From: Paramacrobiotus metropolitanus
Taxonomy: Eukaryota > Tardigrada > Eutardigrada > Parachela > Macrobiotidae
Length of the DNA stretch: 64,000 nt
Direction: 5' to 3'
NCBI RefSeq assembly: GCF_019649055.1
Contig: NW_026570384.1
Span: 1-64,000 of the forward strand
In this document: positions 38,243 to 49,199 of the stretch, in pieces
How positions within the stretch are numbered: the stretch's first letter is position 1
Layout: each line of letters starts with the position of its first letter
Notes under the pieces: model-generated
Told to the model about the DNA's origin: nothing
Seen by the model: the letters and a program-made list of their open reading frames with translations, nothing else
Database searches by the model: none
Program-made: the position numbers and the translations under genes

Positions 38243-38813
38243 TTAATGGCACTTTTTATCATCACCGCACTTCCACTTCGGGCAACATTTCTTCACGTCA
38301 CAGCCTCCGTTTTGATTTGAGCATACCCTGGCTTGCGCGGGTATCAGCTGAAAGGTCACATGGAACAGTGTTAGTGACTTACAAAAGAGTGTGCTTGTGT
38401 CTTTCCCTAGAGCCTGGAGTTTTACCATTACCGCATCAAATACTTATGTAGTACGCTTTCGTCACCATGGCACATTTGTTCCATGCATCTTTACGGCTCT
38501 GACCTATGAGTAATTTCATCAATATGCCTCATGCCAACGATTGTATACTGGGCATAGGTGCTTTATTACGGTTAGTACAGTTACGAAATTTTCCTTATGC
38601 AAATTTAAGACCAAGTGGCATGAAGACATAAACTGAACGTTTTGCTGTTTTGATAAAATCAGTAAACAGAAGTTCTTATGTAAACATCTGTATGTGCCGA
38701 TATGCTGGCTGTAACATGTCTGCAAATTATCTGTAGTCTTTCGTTTACGTACACGGTCTTACCATAGCACATATGCCGACAATCACAAAGAGTAACAATC
38801 GCAGAACGTCCAT
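38243..38813 (-). CDS. Small secreted cysteine-rich peptide with inhibitor-cystine-knot spacing
   Basis: Two exons, 38813-38763 and 38347-38243, give a 51-residue protein. Exon 1 is almost entirely signal peptide (MDVLRLLLFVIVGICAM) and ends at a GTAAGA donor in phase 0. Exon 2 follows a CTTTCAG acceptor and encodes the mature part, with cysteines spaced C-x6-C-x4-C-C-x4-C-x5-C ending at TAA. That six-cysteine order with an adjacent CC pair is the pattern of knottins, which include ion-channel-active venom peptides, antimicrobial peptides and protease inhibitors. Nothing in the sequence tells which. Size and intron position just after the leader are common for such genes. No toxicity can be inferred from the spacing alone. 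Confidence 0.75.
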
Positions 38814-40033
38814 GGCTCCAATTTCAACGCAACACAGCTTAGAGGAAAATATGAACTGTGGAATCTCGGTTGCAAATTAATATCCTTGTGCTTGGCTTAA
38901 TAATGGTGCTGTTTGTGAAAATTTTTGTGCGGTAGCTCTTTTTATTACGCTTTGTGCGCATGGTTTCGAATACATACGCCGGAAGCTGTGACACAAAATA
39001 CCTAAAAAAACAAGTTGTTCGTCTTTGGGAAAAAGCCGTTTCACTGTTTTGGCAAGCGGAGTGCTATACATGCCTACTGGATTCGCATAATAAAGTGAAA
39101 GTACTGAGCACTACAAAATGGACGACAGGTTGAGACCATCAAGCTCTTTGCGTTGCGCTGGTCTGCACAAACACAATATCAAAAATGCCTTAAGCCAACA
39201 GTAAGCCCTAAAGGAAAAAAACCAGTGGTAAGAGCAGGAAAATGCGATGCACAAGGAGGACTCCAGGTCAAGTAGAAGTACGGATCTTTCGGTATATATT
39301 TTTATTCCATGCCTATTACCGTTAATTTTTTTAATAATCGCAGCCAACTCAAATTTTACGAGTTTTATGACTTCAGCTAATTATTGCAACAAAATATGAA
39401 ATCAAGACGAAACATAAAATGGAACAAAACAGTTACCCGGGGAAGAAAGTTTACTCTGTTGCACAATTCTTCGCAATGACCACGAAATTATTCTGGAAAA
39501 ATTTGTCTGGGTTTGGAACCGCGGTGTCTAATCTGTTGTTTCGATCGTCGCAGCATGCAGATTGCAGATGCGAATATTCAACCTGAACATGTACATAGCA
39601 GTATTGTAGGTGCAACCGTATGAGCTGGTATATATGGCAGCAGTATTGTTTCTATTACCTCTAAACCTCATACGAGTAACATAAGGAAGCAATGGATACT
39701 ATTACTGAGAGTTTATCACGGCATCTTCTGTGGCTAACGCTATGGCCGGGAATGGTCATAATTACAGCTCATATAAAACCGGTATCTGATGAACAAAATT
39801 TAACATTCGATTACTGGGAAATGTATCCTTCTGACTCACTCTACAGGCTTAGCCACCCGTATTACAAGTGGAGCGTGGCGAAAAAGTAATAAAGGCTGTA
39901 ATTTCTGCCGATATCAGCCAAATACTACATAATATATGCTTTTGGTCGTGAAAGTCGACACCTGTGCCAAAACACAATCTGACGTCCCAAACCATTAAAT
40001 ATTTTCTCTTTTTTTACTTTTTGAACTACTGCT
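38814..40033. other. Intergenic, nothing recognised
   Basis: Short frames only, including one of 65 codons at 39692-39889 with no domain or leader. Contains the promoters of the divergently arranged peptide gene (-) and GH5 gene (+). Confidence 0.45.
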
Positions 40034-41179
40034 ATGATTCTAATCGGTTTTGCATTATTATCAACGGCGACCTTGATCTGCGCATGGCTTCCTGATGGTA
40101 AGATCCGTGGCGTCAATCTCGGCTCCTTATTTGTCATTGAACCATGGATGGCCCATACGGAATGGACGCGTATGGGCTGTGCCGATCAAAAATCGGAATT
40201 CGACTGTGTCATGCGTCTCGGTCAGGCCAAAGCCAACCAGGAATTCCAAGCGCACTGGGACCGCTGGATCACACAAGCCGACATTCAGAAGATGAAGAGC
40301 TACGGTTTGAACACAATTCGAATTCCTGTTGGATACTGGATTTATGAGGACATCGTGTACAAGGACAGTGAGCATTTTCCGCAAGGTGGACTGGCTTATC
40401 TGGAACGGTTATGTGGTTGGGCCAGTGACGCGGGACTGTACATTATCATGGATCTTCATGGAGCACCCGGTGCGCAAGAGCCCCAGCAGCCGTTCACCGG
40501 TCAATATGCTCCGACAGCCGGGTTCTTTGTATCGTGGCAGTATGATCGAGCGTACAAGTTTCTGGCCTGGATGACTAGATTGGCACACACCAATCATAAG
40601 TTCCGCAACGTGGGAACCATTGAGATTGTGAATGAACCGGCGCGCGGGCAGAATTCGCTGGTGCATGAGTTTTACCCGAAAGCATTCGAAGTGATCAGAA
40701 ACGTAGAGAACAGTCTGAATATTGCTGCGGATAAGCGCGTACACATTATGACGATGGATAAACGCTGGGGTGCCGGGGATCCTAAAGCCGGATTAACGGA
40801 TCTCTGGCACGCGGCGTATGATAACCATCGCTATATCAAATACGACACTTCGGTACCGCCGACCCGGCAAGCGTACCTGCGGGCCAGCTGCAATGATGAC
40901 CTTTCCGGCAATTGGCCGGTGGTAGTGGGAGAATGGAGTATCAGTCCAAAGATCTCCGATGAATGGGGAAGTGAGTTTAATCCCAGTTCACCGGGCGCTG
41001 CGGAGTTCTATAAGAAATGGTGGGCTGCGCAGGTGATGGCATATGAGAAGCAAAACGGATGGGTGTTCTGGAGCTGGAAAACGGATCTGAATGATTATCG
41101 GTGGAGTTATAGTCTGGCGGTGGAAAAGGGAATTATACCGAAGGATCCCACGGAGGCGTATCGCATAGCAGCGTGTTAG
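40034..41179 (+). CDS. Secreted glycoside hydrolase family 5 (exo-1,3-beta-glucanase type)
   Basis: A single uninterrupted 381-residue frame. Residues 1-18 form a signal peptide (MILIGFALLSTATLICA), then GKIRGVNLGSLFVIEPWM, the typical start of fungal-type exo-beta-1,3-glucanases. Landmarks: NTIRIPVGYW near 93-102, MDLHGAPGAQ near 139-148, the acid/base glutamate in IEIVNEP (Glu201), and the nucleophile glutamate in VVVGEWS (Glu300), then WSWKTD near the C-terminus. Hydrolyses beta-1,3- or related beta-glucans outside the cell, for example in algal or fungal walls. Every catalytic landmark is present and there is no intron, unlike most neighbours. That, with the fungal/oomycete flavour, suggests acquisition by horizontal transfer (inference). 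It lies next to two more secreted wall-acting candidates. Confidence 0.93.
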   Translation: MILIGFALLSTATLICAWLPDGKIRGVNLGSLFVIEPWMAHTEWTRMGCADQKSEFDCVMRLGQAKANQEFQAHWDRWITQADIQKMKSYGLNTIRIPVGYWIYEDIVYKDSEHFPQGGLAYLERLCGWASDAGLYIIMDLHGAPGAQEPQQPFTGQYAPTAGFFVSWQYDRAYKFLAWMTRLAHTNHKFRNVGTIEIVNEPARGQNSLVHEFYPKAFEVIRNVENSLNIAADKRVHIMTMDKRWGAGDPKAGLTDLWHAAYDNHRYIKYDTSVPPTRQAYLRASCNDDLSGNWPVVVGEWSISPKISDEWGSEFNPSSPGAAEFYKKWWAAQVMAYEKQNGWVFWSWKTDLNDYRWSYSLAVEKGIIPKDPTEAYRIAAC

Positions 41180-42483
41180 GGATTTTATGGTGCTCTTGTG
41201 TGTCTTTGCTTGCATAGTGCGCACCAACAGAATCTTATCCTCAATGAAGCTGTCGATAACAAAACTATTGGCTATAGTAGTTCTGTCCCTTAATTAAACT
41301 CGCGCGGATGCAGTATATAATTTTCATACATACCATACGAGTACTGTAGCTATAAAGTGTCTCCAAAGTATACACTAAAATATGCTATTGATCCCAGTAC
41401 GTACCGAAGGAACATTAAATTCACCATTACGTGTAGATTGTGAATAATAAATTGAAAGCCATGTTCCTGCCGTTAACGTTGCAGTAAAATTTGCTGTTGA
41501 TGTCATCGCGCATGCCCGAGGAGACATTACATTAAAATTGTAATAGAAGTTACAGAACTTAAGAATAATAAGCAAAAACCATTCTTTTTATACGAGTGCG
41601 GAGTAGGTACAGTATCTGTACTCGTATCATAGCTTTGTATGTAAAACATTGGAAATATACTAGAAAAATCACTTTAGCGAACTGGAGTAAAATTAAAGCG
41701 AAATTTCTGTTTAGTGACGGTCGACCCAAGTTAAGTGTTATATACGTACCAAACGCACTTACGTAATTTTATCGAATACTGGACAAAAAACCATTTGAAT
41801 CATTAAGGTGTGTTCGAGCGACTGAAGTAAACGTCATGAGACCTAGTATTATCCAAGATGAATAAAGTAAGAAAAGCGTAACAAGCATCAATATTTCTGG
41901 TGTGGAGACTTTGGTGGTTAAACGTGGTGTGCGGAACCTTCCCCTTAAGTTTTTGCTGCTTCGATATAAAATTTGGCTTGCTGATGTTGCGAAAGCAAAT
42001 TAGTGGAGTTTTGGGAGACGAGAGGGGTTTTAATATTGAAATATTGTTTAATGGAACAATTTATCGTAATTACTTGAGTATCGATAGAAACGGGACTGCT
42101 TGCAGCAATGTTTGATGACGCACGACTGACGGTTAGACAATGCGACTGGTCAGTGCAATGCACATTTAAAGGTCCAAGGCATAAGTTCCACCAGCTCCTT
42201 CGCATGAATAAAGTTGTAACATTTTGACAGTACTTGAAGTATAACAACAACAGAATTAATGATAATTGAACCAATGTTCAATTGATCAGCATTGTACTTG
42301 CACAATCAATTTTTATACTAAATTATCGCATTTATATTCAAAATCCGCTAATTCTTCCAATATTCTTGCCAAATCTATGAAAATTGTTTTGTTAACTTCC
42401 GTATCTACTGTAAGTAGTTATATCTATATATAAGTAAACATCCACATACTGTAATTCGTGAATCGTGATGCATTACGGTTTCA
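41180..42483. other. Intergenic between converging GH5 and GH45 genes
   Basis: AT-rich 3' flanks. No supportable gene; chance frames at 41900-42274 on both strands have no domain. Confidence 0.5.
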
Positions 42484-43443
42484 CTATTTTCGAGCACAGT
42501 TGCTCTTACGCTGCAGTTCCGCTGGACACTGTATCGGTGCAAAGTTCACGCTTGGATTATCCGCTCCCTTAAACCAATCAAACCGCCAATAACATCCGTC
42601 CCGAATCGGCTGCGGCAGCGCATTGCACTGATCCCGCGACCACACCCCACCGTACCGATTTCCCCACACACTCTCTGCCAGTCCCCACTGTCGCGTGCAT
42701 CCATCAAAGATCCCGAAACCGCCGCCCGGAATCTGCAGATCAAAGTGATTCTCCCCGAGGTCGCCGCCGGTGTTAACCACTTGCACGATCATGGACTTGC
42801 CGGACACCGGTCCGCTGGTGAAATCCAGTTTATAGCACCCACAACACCAACCGCGCTCATCGGAGCCCTTGATATGAGCGGCAGCGAATCCATAAGCCAG
42901 GTTGTCGTTGACTGCCCAAGGGATGTTGTCGTTACAAACGTACGCTTCTCCACCGCCGCAACCGCTCTGGGCGTTGACATCCCACAGCTGGGTGAAACCG
43001 TCTTTGCGGCAGGTTTTGACAGGATTGCTCACGTCGGCTTTACCATTCCACGAGCAGCTGGGTTTGCAACAGTCCCAGTAGCGGGTCGTCTTCCCTGTCT
43101 GCGTACCGCCACCGCCAGTTTCGCGAATGACACCGCATACGTTGGAATCGTCCCCGGTTTTGATGGCATTGGATTTGCTGATAGATCCGCGTTTCAAGAA
43201 ACATGTCCCACCGTTCCAGCGAGTCCAGGAGAAATGCGTGCACTGGGGATTGCTGGAGCACTGCCCACCGCACTGCTCCCCGGGTACCTGGGCGCGATCG
43301 AGATCGTTACCGGAGAAATCGCAGCCGAAGGCCCAGTTACCGTTCCACTGAATGTCGGCGCAAAGGGTTTCTTCCAACAGGTAAGAAGACAGTAGGAACA
43401 ACGAGAGGATACGCGATATCTGTAAAAGTGAACCCTGCATCAT
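42484..43443 (-). CDS. Secreted endoglucanase, PAN/apple-like domain plus glycoside hydrolase family 45
   Basis: One uninterrupted frame of 319 residues. Leader at 1-29 ([11 protein letters not shown]). Residues about 31-104 form a PAN/apple-like cysteine module ([14 protein letters not shown] ... [24 protein letters not shown]). A Gly/Thr linker ([10 protein letters not shown]) leads to a GH45 catalytic domain with the family signature [12 protein letters not shown] (catalytic Asp124) and the second catalytic Asp in [19 protein letters not shown] (Asp235). It cleaves beta-1,4-glucan (cellulose, lichenan) outside the cell. The PAN module may bind carbohydrate or protein. GH45 is known from fungi and patchily from invertebrates, where transfer from fungi is the accepted origin for several groups. 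Lack of introns fits a transfer origin here. The long antisense frame over it is a shadow. Confidence 0.95.
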   Translation of the reverse strand: MMQGSLLQISRILSLFLLSSYLLEETLCADIQWNGNWAFGCDFSGNDLDRAQVPGEQCGGQCSSNPQCTHFSWTRWNGGTCFLKRGSISKSNAIKTGDDSNVCGVIRETGGGGTQTGKTTRYWDCCKPSCSWNGKADVSNPVKTCRKDGFTQLWDVNAQSGCGGGEAYVCNDNIPWAVNDNLAYGFAAAHIKGSDERGWCCGCYKLDFTSGPVSGKSMIVQVVNTGGDLGENHFDLQIPGGGFGIFDGCTRQWGLAESVWGNRYGGVWSRDQCNALPQPIRDGCYWRFDWFKGADNPSVNFAPIQCPAELQRKSNCARK

Positions 43444-44506
43444 CGGGGATCGTCGTTAACGTTGTCAGAAGTTACGAACACATGCAAAACAAAGTTACAG
43501 TATTAGCTAATTGGTGATAAGTTGATAACCGATTGCAGAACTCAATATGCACTTCTCACGACAACACTTACTGTACCTGGCATCGAAGCGATATCATTTT
43601 TGACGATACAGGAATGTAAGTCAAAAATACTCATATGCAAATAAATATTTGCTTGGGACCGAACGTGATATTAAAGTTATCGGTTACGAGTATTCAAGAA
43701 AACAATTTGCCGGTTCAGCGGGTTTGCAGTGGCGACCGCAGAATTCTTTCAACAGAACTTTTAAACAATTCTGAACCGGACATCGACTTTACCGTAATGC
43801 GGAATAATCAACTGTACGGAATTCTGAGAACCGCAATCCTGCCACAGTCCACTTTTACTCAGAGGTGCGGCTTCGAACGTCACTGTAACCGGTTACCAAT
43901 AAACATATCTGTTTAAAACTGTTGATCAGGTTGCGCAGATATGACCGTTTTGGTGATTCATTGCTAATCTACTACATAGGGTTGTTCGTACAGTGCAAGC
44001 GCTGACACACCAAGTTACAAATCAGGAGCCACAGAAGTATACAAAGTGCAATATTCGTAGGTCGTTGTTTTTAAACCGGCCCTGGTAAACGCGCATACAG
44101 TACCACTCTGGTCCACTGATACATATTACCCTACCGGTAATAATTTCAGCTTCTGTAAAACTGTATGCGTAAAAGCGCAGTTGCTTCAGTACAAGTATAC
44201 AACACCTGTATTATATTGTACGACTGGATTCTCCCAGTCAAATTGTGATTATTGTTGCACAATGCAGGATATGCGAATTGAGACTCGGATGTCCGTTTGC
44301 GATTTCATCGCTTGGGTATTACAGATTTGCCGATAAGTAACCACATATCTATACGAGCATAAGAAGGAATCGAATATAAAGCAACAATTTTTCATAAAAT
44401 TTGCCAAAGGTCTCTTTTGAGTGCACTTTTGTTTGTTCTATCAGTGTTAGTCTAGTTCCTACATTGTCTGTAAATTTTTAGAAAACCTCTGCCGGGAAAT
44501 CCAAAA
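43444..44506. other. Intergenic, divergent promoter region
   Basis: Separates the GH45 gene (-) from the double-psi-barrel-like gene (+), so both promoters lie here. No ORF with recognisable content. Confidence 0.45.
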
Positions 44507-45436
44507 ATGCAATTCAGCAACGTAAGTCAGTTTATTACGAGAAATCGAAGTTGTTAAATATCTGTTTTACTACCTAATATTTCTCAGATTATGTACCTGG
44601 TTTGTATTGGGAGCCAAACGCCGCAACCGATTGATGCACGAGCATTTTCTGTTCGAAACTTAAGATTTTCTGGCCTACACTGTAATATATTCGTCAATAA
44701 CCGATATGCATTTATTAACGGAGCCTTCGAAATTCGATGCAATCAGCTACTGTAGGGGATGGTTTCAAGAAGTGATGATTTGTAGGTCGCGACCTTTCTG
44801 AGTGTGATTTACATTGCATTCGCATCGCGTAACGTCGATGCCTTAAGCGGCGTCCTGGCTACGCGCCATGCCGCCCACGAAAGCGGTTCCTGCGAACTGC
44901 CATCCGCTTCCTATGCCGTCCAGCATCCCGTGGCCCTAGGTGACATCGACGCACTGCAGCACCTCAAATACAAACCCGGCATGTGCGGTCAGGTCTTGAG
45001 CGTTGACTGCGGCCACGGCGCCATGGACATCATCGTCACTAACGCCAACCTGGGCGGCGGACTGGACTTGTACGCTTCGACTTGGGACCGCGCCACCGGG
45101 CGAAAGCCGCCGGGACAGACCAGCTGCTCCGTTAACCTTTCTACCCGCAGCGCAATGAACACGAGCGGACCGCGGTGCTATTATGCTCCCAGTTCAGAGA
45201 AGAACAATGCCTGGTTTAAATTGTTGGGTGTATTCAACACAAATGGACGTATTCCAGTCGGTGCAACATTGGGCGAGAAATCCGGCTCGTTCAACGGACT
45301 GCAACCGTACTTTGCTTTCCACGGTGGGCCGATTGCCGGCAATGCACAAGTGGTCTTCCAGTTTAGTGATGGATCAAATTTCAGTACATCATTGGAGAAC
45401 TGTATTGCCGAGAACGGAAAGCAGATGTGGAGTTGA
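44507..45436 (+). CDS. Secreted double-psi-beta-barrel-like protein (spherulin-2A/expansin-like, tentative)
   Basis: Two exons, 44507-44521 (only MQFSN, ending at GTAAGT) and 44786-45436 (after a TTTGTAG acceptor), both phase 0, 221 residues. The join creates a signal peptide, MQFSNVATFLSVIYIAFASR; the second exon alone has no ATG, so the tiny first exon is needed. The mature protein contains GMCGQVLSVDCGHGAMDIIV, LGGGLDLYASTWDRATG and later CYYAP, AWFKLLG and PYFAFHGG. The C-G-x-x-L-x-V-x-C-G followed by I-V-T-N and G-L-D-L-Y recalls the double-psi barrel of expansins, barwin and related proteins. My recollection is that spherulin 2A-type proteins share the GLDLYxSTW stretch, but this is from memory. 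Expansin-like proteins loosen polysaccharide walls without hydrolysis; whether this one does is unknown. Confidence 0.7.
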
Positions 45437-45594
45437 AAGGTCAATATACTTAAAAACAAAACAAAATCCTGGAGAAATTGGTATTCCGCAGACTAGTTTT
45501 ACTTTTTTCTAGTGGAGTATGCACTAGAGTACGAAAATCAATAACGTATATGTACAAGTATTTGTATAACGTATTTACCAAGCATCTGTTCTGT

Positions 45595-47476
45595 CTATTC
45601 AGTTCTGAAAAACATTCTCGTGTTGGCAGTTTGATTGGCGGTATTGCAGTCTTTTCTCTCGGAGTATTTTGCGTAACACAGTTCAATACAGAAAATCATC
45701 ACGGCAACACTTAGAAATCCGAAATACACATAGATGGTCGATGTAAGGCTCCGTATGCCGATGGAATTTGTACGCTTTTTAAGTAATGTCGAGCGTGGGA
45801 CGCGAGGAATACCGTACGCTGCATGGATAATCTCCATATATACATTGATAACAGGATCGATGCTGCCGGTAAACGACATCCAGCTTACTCTAGGAATACA
45901 AAAATTAATACACAAAGGTCCTCGCGATCGTAATTCTCCATCCGCTAGTTGGACATCATCAGCGCTATACTCGTACTTACTGTAATTTTCAAGAACTATA
46001 CCTTGTGTCATTTGTAACTGGCGCAAAGTAATGTGCTTCTCTGATGCTGCCAGTACAAAACTTACGTATCGCTTATACGAGATGCCAATGGTGACCCGTG
46101 TAACATCTGGAACATGGAGATAAATCTTTCGTAGACATGATTAATGGCCGGAACAAAGCCTGCTTTGCTGTACATTGCTGCCCCGTCATTGCTTTCATAT
46201 ACGGCAAGCCGTTCGGTTTGTGACAGAATGCCGACCACTTTGATCGATTCATCCGTAGTGAAAAAATCAAAGCGCCGTATCCTCTGACGTAACGGCTCCA
46301 GTCCTCTTCCTTCCTGGCAAAAAACAAGAAACAGAAAGAGTAGAATATTACTTCTCGTGAGCACAAACCTGCAACATCAGCTGGGCCGATGTCGAACTGT
46401 ACCATAAATTCTACGGGGGAGCGTTCTCGTAACACTACCGGACGAAAATCCGACTGAACAAACTGCGCGATAGTGGAGAAAGGCAATGCCATTACGGACG
46501 CAGCCAGACTGGAACTGATATTGCCCAGAATCCACGACGTGCCAAAGTACAAGCACAACAGCCAGACAGCGACTGCTATCGATACGCCGACACTGTGCCG
46601 CGGGCGTCGAACGTCATCTGTGGGTGGGAAAGATGCAGAATACTCAGGGATTCGGCAACCGTTGACAAAGTCAACCAGCGGTCGCTTACCTTGACCTAAG
46701 AAACTGCCGGCTACTGACCAAGCAACAGCTAATGCATTCAGTGCCAATTCCGTGGTGGACAGTTTTGTGCATCGGTTTTCCTTGTCCTTTGGGCGATGCG
46801 CTAAACATAGCGTTGCAACGGTAAATGCTGCAGCCAACACAAGTATCACCCACGCATTGGTCATGGCTTTATCAAAAAGAGCGTCCAGTATGGACTGGGT
46901 AGCGTAGCCGGAATCGGTTAGCCAACTTTCATGCACCGAAATCTTGGTGGTTCGCACCAGGTTTCCGGTGACCATATCGAAACTGTTCTTCCGCTCGGAG
47001 GTAATGGCTAACGACGCAATGCTGATATTGACACGTCCTAGCAACAGTTCAGCTGGAGAGCCGCTGTATTTGGCGCCGTCCAACTGAGTCGTTGCGTACA
47101 GGGTCGGGTTTTCCGTGCGCACTTTAAACCTTGAGAACTTGGACTTATTGGGTTTTCTAGGTACTCATACACCATATTTCTCTATTCGAAACGACAATTC
47201 GTAGAGAGGAAATAACGGTACATACCGCAGTCCAAGTTGTTTGCCCACTAGATTCAGCACGGATATCGATATTCCACAAAAACATCCAGAACCCGGCGGA
47301 CTCTCAAAGCTCCACGGTGGCTGCTCGCTGACACTGACCACGATGATGTCAGATGCATAACTATCGGCCAGTTCCAGTGGTTCCGCTTCAGGATCGATGT
47401 TCTTAAACCGCTGGTGCGAACAAAATGCAGTCAATTGTAGTGCTTCGCATGCGCGATATAACCTGTGCCTATCCAT
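45595..47476 (-). CDS. Short ionotropic glutamate-like receptor (IR), copy 1
   Basis: Five exons, 47476-47226, 47129-46690, 46617-46352, 46313-46066, 45862-45595, sum to 1473 nt (490 residues), all in phase. S1 begins IIVVSVSEQPPWSFESPPGS and CFCGISISVL. M1 is AWVILVLAAAFTVATLCLA, the pore loop AWSVAGSFLGQ, M3 WLLCLYFGTSWILGNISSSLA, and S2 runs from LPFSTIAQFVQS through GFVPAINHVYERFISMF. M4 is FGFLSVAVMIFCIEL. There is no N-terminal LIVBP-like domain, which marks the chemosensory/divergent ionotropic receptor class of protostomes. The usual SYTANLAAF of M3 is strongly changed (ILGNISSSLA). No signal peptide follows the first ATG, so an upstream exon may be missing. The third intron (46351-46314) is only 38 nt. 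Likely a ligand-gated cation channel, ligand unknown. Confidence 0.85.
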
Positions 47477-49199
47477 AAATCTAATGGATAATAATATAAA
47501 TATCCGATTCAGCGTGTTGTTGCCAAAATAAACCGAAAGATGAATATCGATGCTACTGAAACATTCGGAAAGGTATCGATTTTTGCACCATCAACAATCA
47601 GCGGTGAAGTACATAAATCAAATAACACTGCCGGTACACTGTATTGGAAAGCATGGGAAATGATGCCAGTCAGATAGAATTGGCAACTTCAGTACGAGTA
47701 CCTGCAGTGAGTGTAGTCCCAACACCGCAATATCCTGGGAATTGTTCGTATGGGAATAGCTTATTTGTAGTTCTGTCATTTCTGTCCATATGAAAGGGAC
47801 TACGATCATCGCTAGCATCTACATGCCTATTACGTTTAATATTTAACTTAAGGCTTTACAGTTTATTTTTTTATAGCTGCAACTGCAAGTTTCTCTATCG
47901 ATCCACACCAACATGCAGGACTTTCTTTTACTCTCGTGTTTTAAGTGCAGCCGTGCATGTGCCTTTAGAACGTGATCTCATTAACACGCAGTTGTTAAGT
48001 TTGTTCGTGAGTTGTGTCAAAACGTACGTGAGGTATTGTCAATTAGTACAAAGTAACTTAAACAACGGTCCACTCTAGCTGTACTCTGGACCTGTATTAA
48101 GAGTTTACAATGGACTTCAAGTTACACTCACAAAACGCGCGCAACCAGCTATTTACCTGTACTCAATCAGCGATAGTCGTAAAGTGCGATGCATTTAAAA
48201 TTAGCACTGATGTGATTGAATACAAGCGTCGACCCAAAATATGAACAGAAAATTGAATAAAAATGGCTAGTTTTTAACCGGCGAACCGTTTGGGTACATA
48301 ATCGCACATACGTAGTCTAAGACCGTTGCGCTTCAAATTCTACAATAAGTGTAGCAAACGTAATCGGCATTTTAATTGTTGCCCTGCGGAAAGATCGCAA
48401 AAAAGGCAGCAGTACTTACACTGACCATGAGGAATGGGCTTTACTTTTAACATTATGGGGAAAGCTGGTTGTGGCCAATTAAACAGCCTACCCAGATGCG
48501 AGTACTAAAACTAATCATTTGTTCTCATCATTTATCATCTTCACCAAAACTAATAATTTGTTCTCATTTGTTCTCATCGTTCTCATACTGTGCCCTTTTG
48601 AAAGAACGCTATTTCCATGGGTGGCCTTAAGGGAAGGATGAACATTTTTACACCCGTGACAAAAGCATTTTGAGCCAATATCGTCACGCTTTTACAAAAG
48701 GCGGCATCCAATAGGAAACTGTCGCCATACCGCAATCACCAACCTGCGGTGGGGAACTTAACTTGGTTGTTGCTAATAAATCGCCGGTGGCTTTCTCAAA
48801 ACCTCTTAACGCGAAGGGCTGACGGATAACGGTTAACTTACGAGTAACTCCGGTTTGATTCTGTCAGCGCATTAGTACTGTAAAATCTTCCAAACGCGCC
48901 CGTATGTGCCCTGCTGGAAGTATACCGCGATCGCGCGATGATGCGATTAATAAAATCAAAACCGGAAGGCTCAGTTTTAATTAGTGTCATTGACGCCACC
49001 AGTGTAAAAAGGCTTGTTTCTACGCATAATCATTAGTATGCCATAATTTTTTTTATGCCATAATGAAACTGCTCATTAAAATTGTAGTTTAAAAATTAGG
49101 CTATCTGTACATTATGATGATCGTGGTTTTTTTCTGTCATAGCTTTACATTACTCTGAGTCGTACAACACTCCCGCTTGCTGAATGAACTGAAAGAAGG
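47477..49199. other. Intergenic between the two IR genes
   Basis: No supportable gene. Around 48515-48600 the motif TTTGTTCTCAT is repeated imperfectly several times. Confidence 0.5.

Noticed and set aside
39692-39889. 65-codon plus frame upstream of GH5
   Set aside because: No leader, no domain, no splice partner; composition like the surrounding intergenic DNA.
42745-43395. 216-codon plus-strand frame
   Set aside because: Exact antisense of the GH45 gene, which has a signal peptide and catalytic motifs. The plus frame has no domain and arises from the GC-rich coding strand.
45863-46060. Minus-strand frame containing RVTIGISYKRYVSF, at first taken as S2 of IR copy 1
   Set aside because: The competing frame aligns residue for residue with IR copy 2 (GFVPAINHVYERFISM with GLVPAFDLGIKRWVSL), and the exon at 45862 joins to it in phase. 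This stretch is therefore intron.
46073-46352. Continuation of the 349-codon IR frame past 46352
   Set aside because: Beyond that point the frame loses receptor character; a 38-nt intron with GTAATA donor restores S2 (VGILSQTERLAVYES), which aligns with the second receptor.
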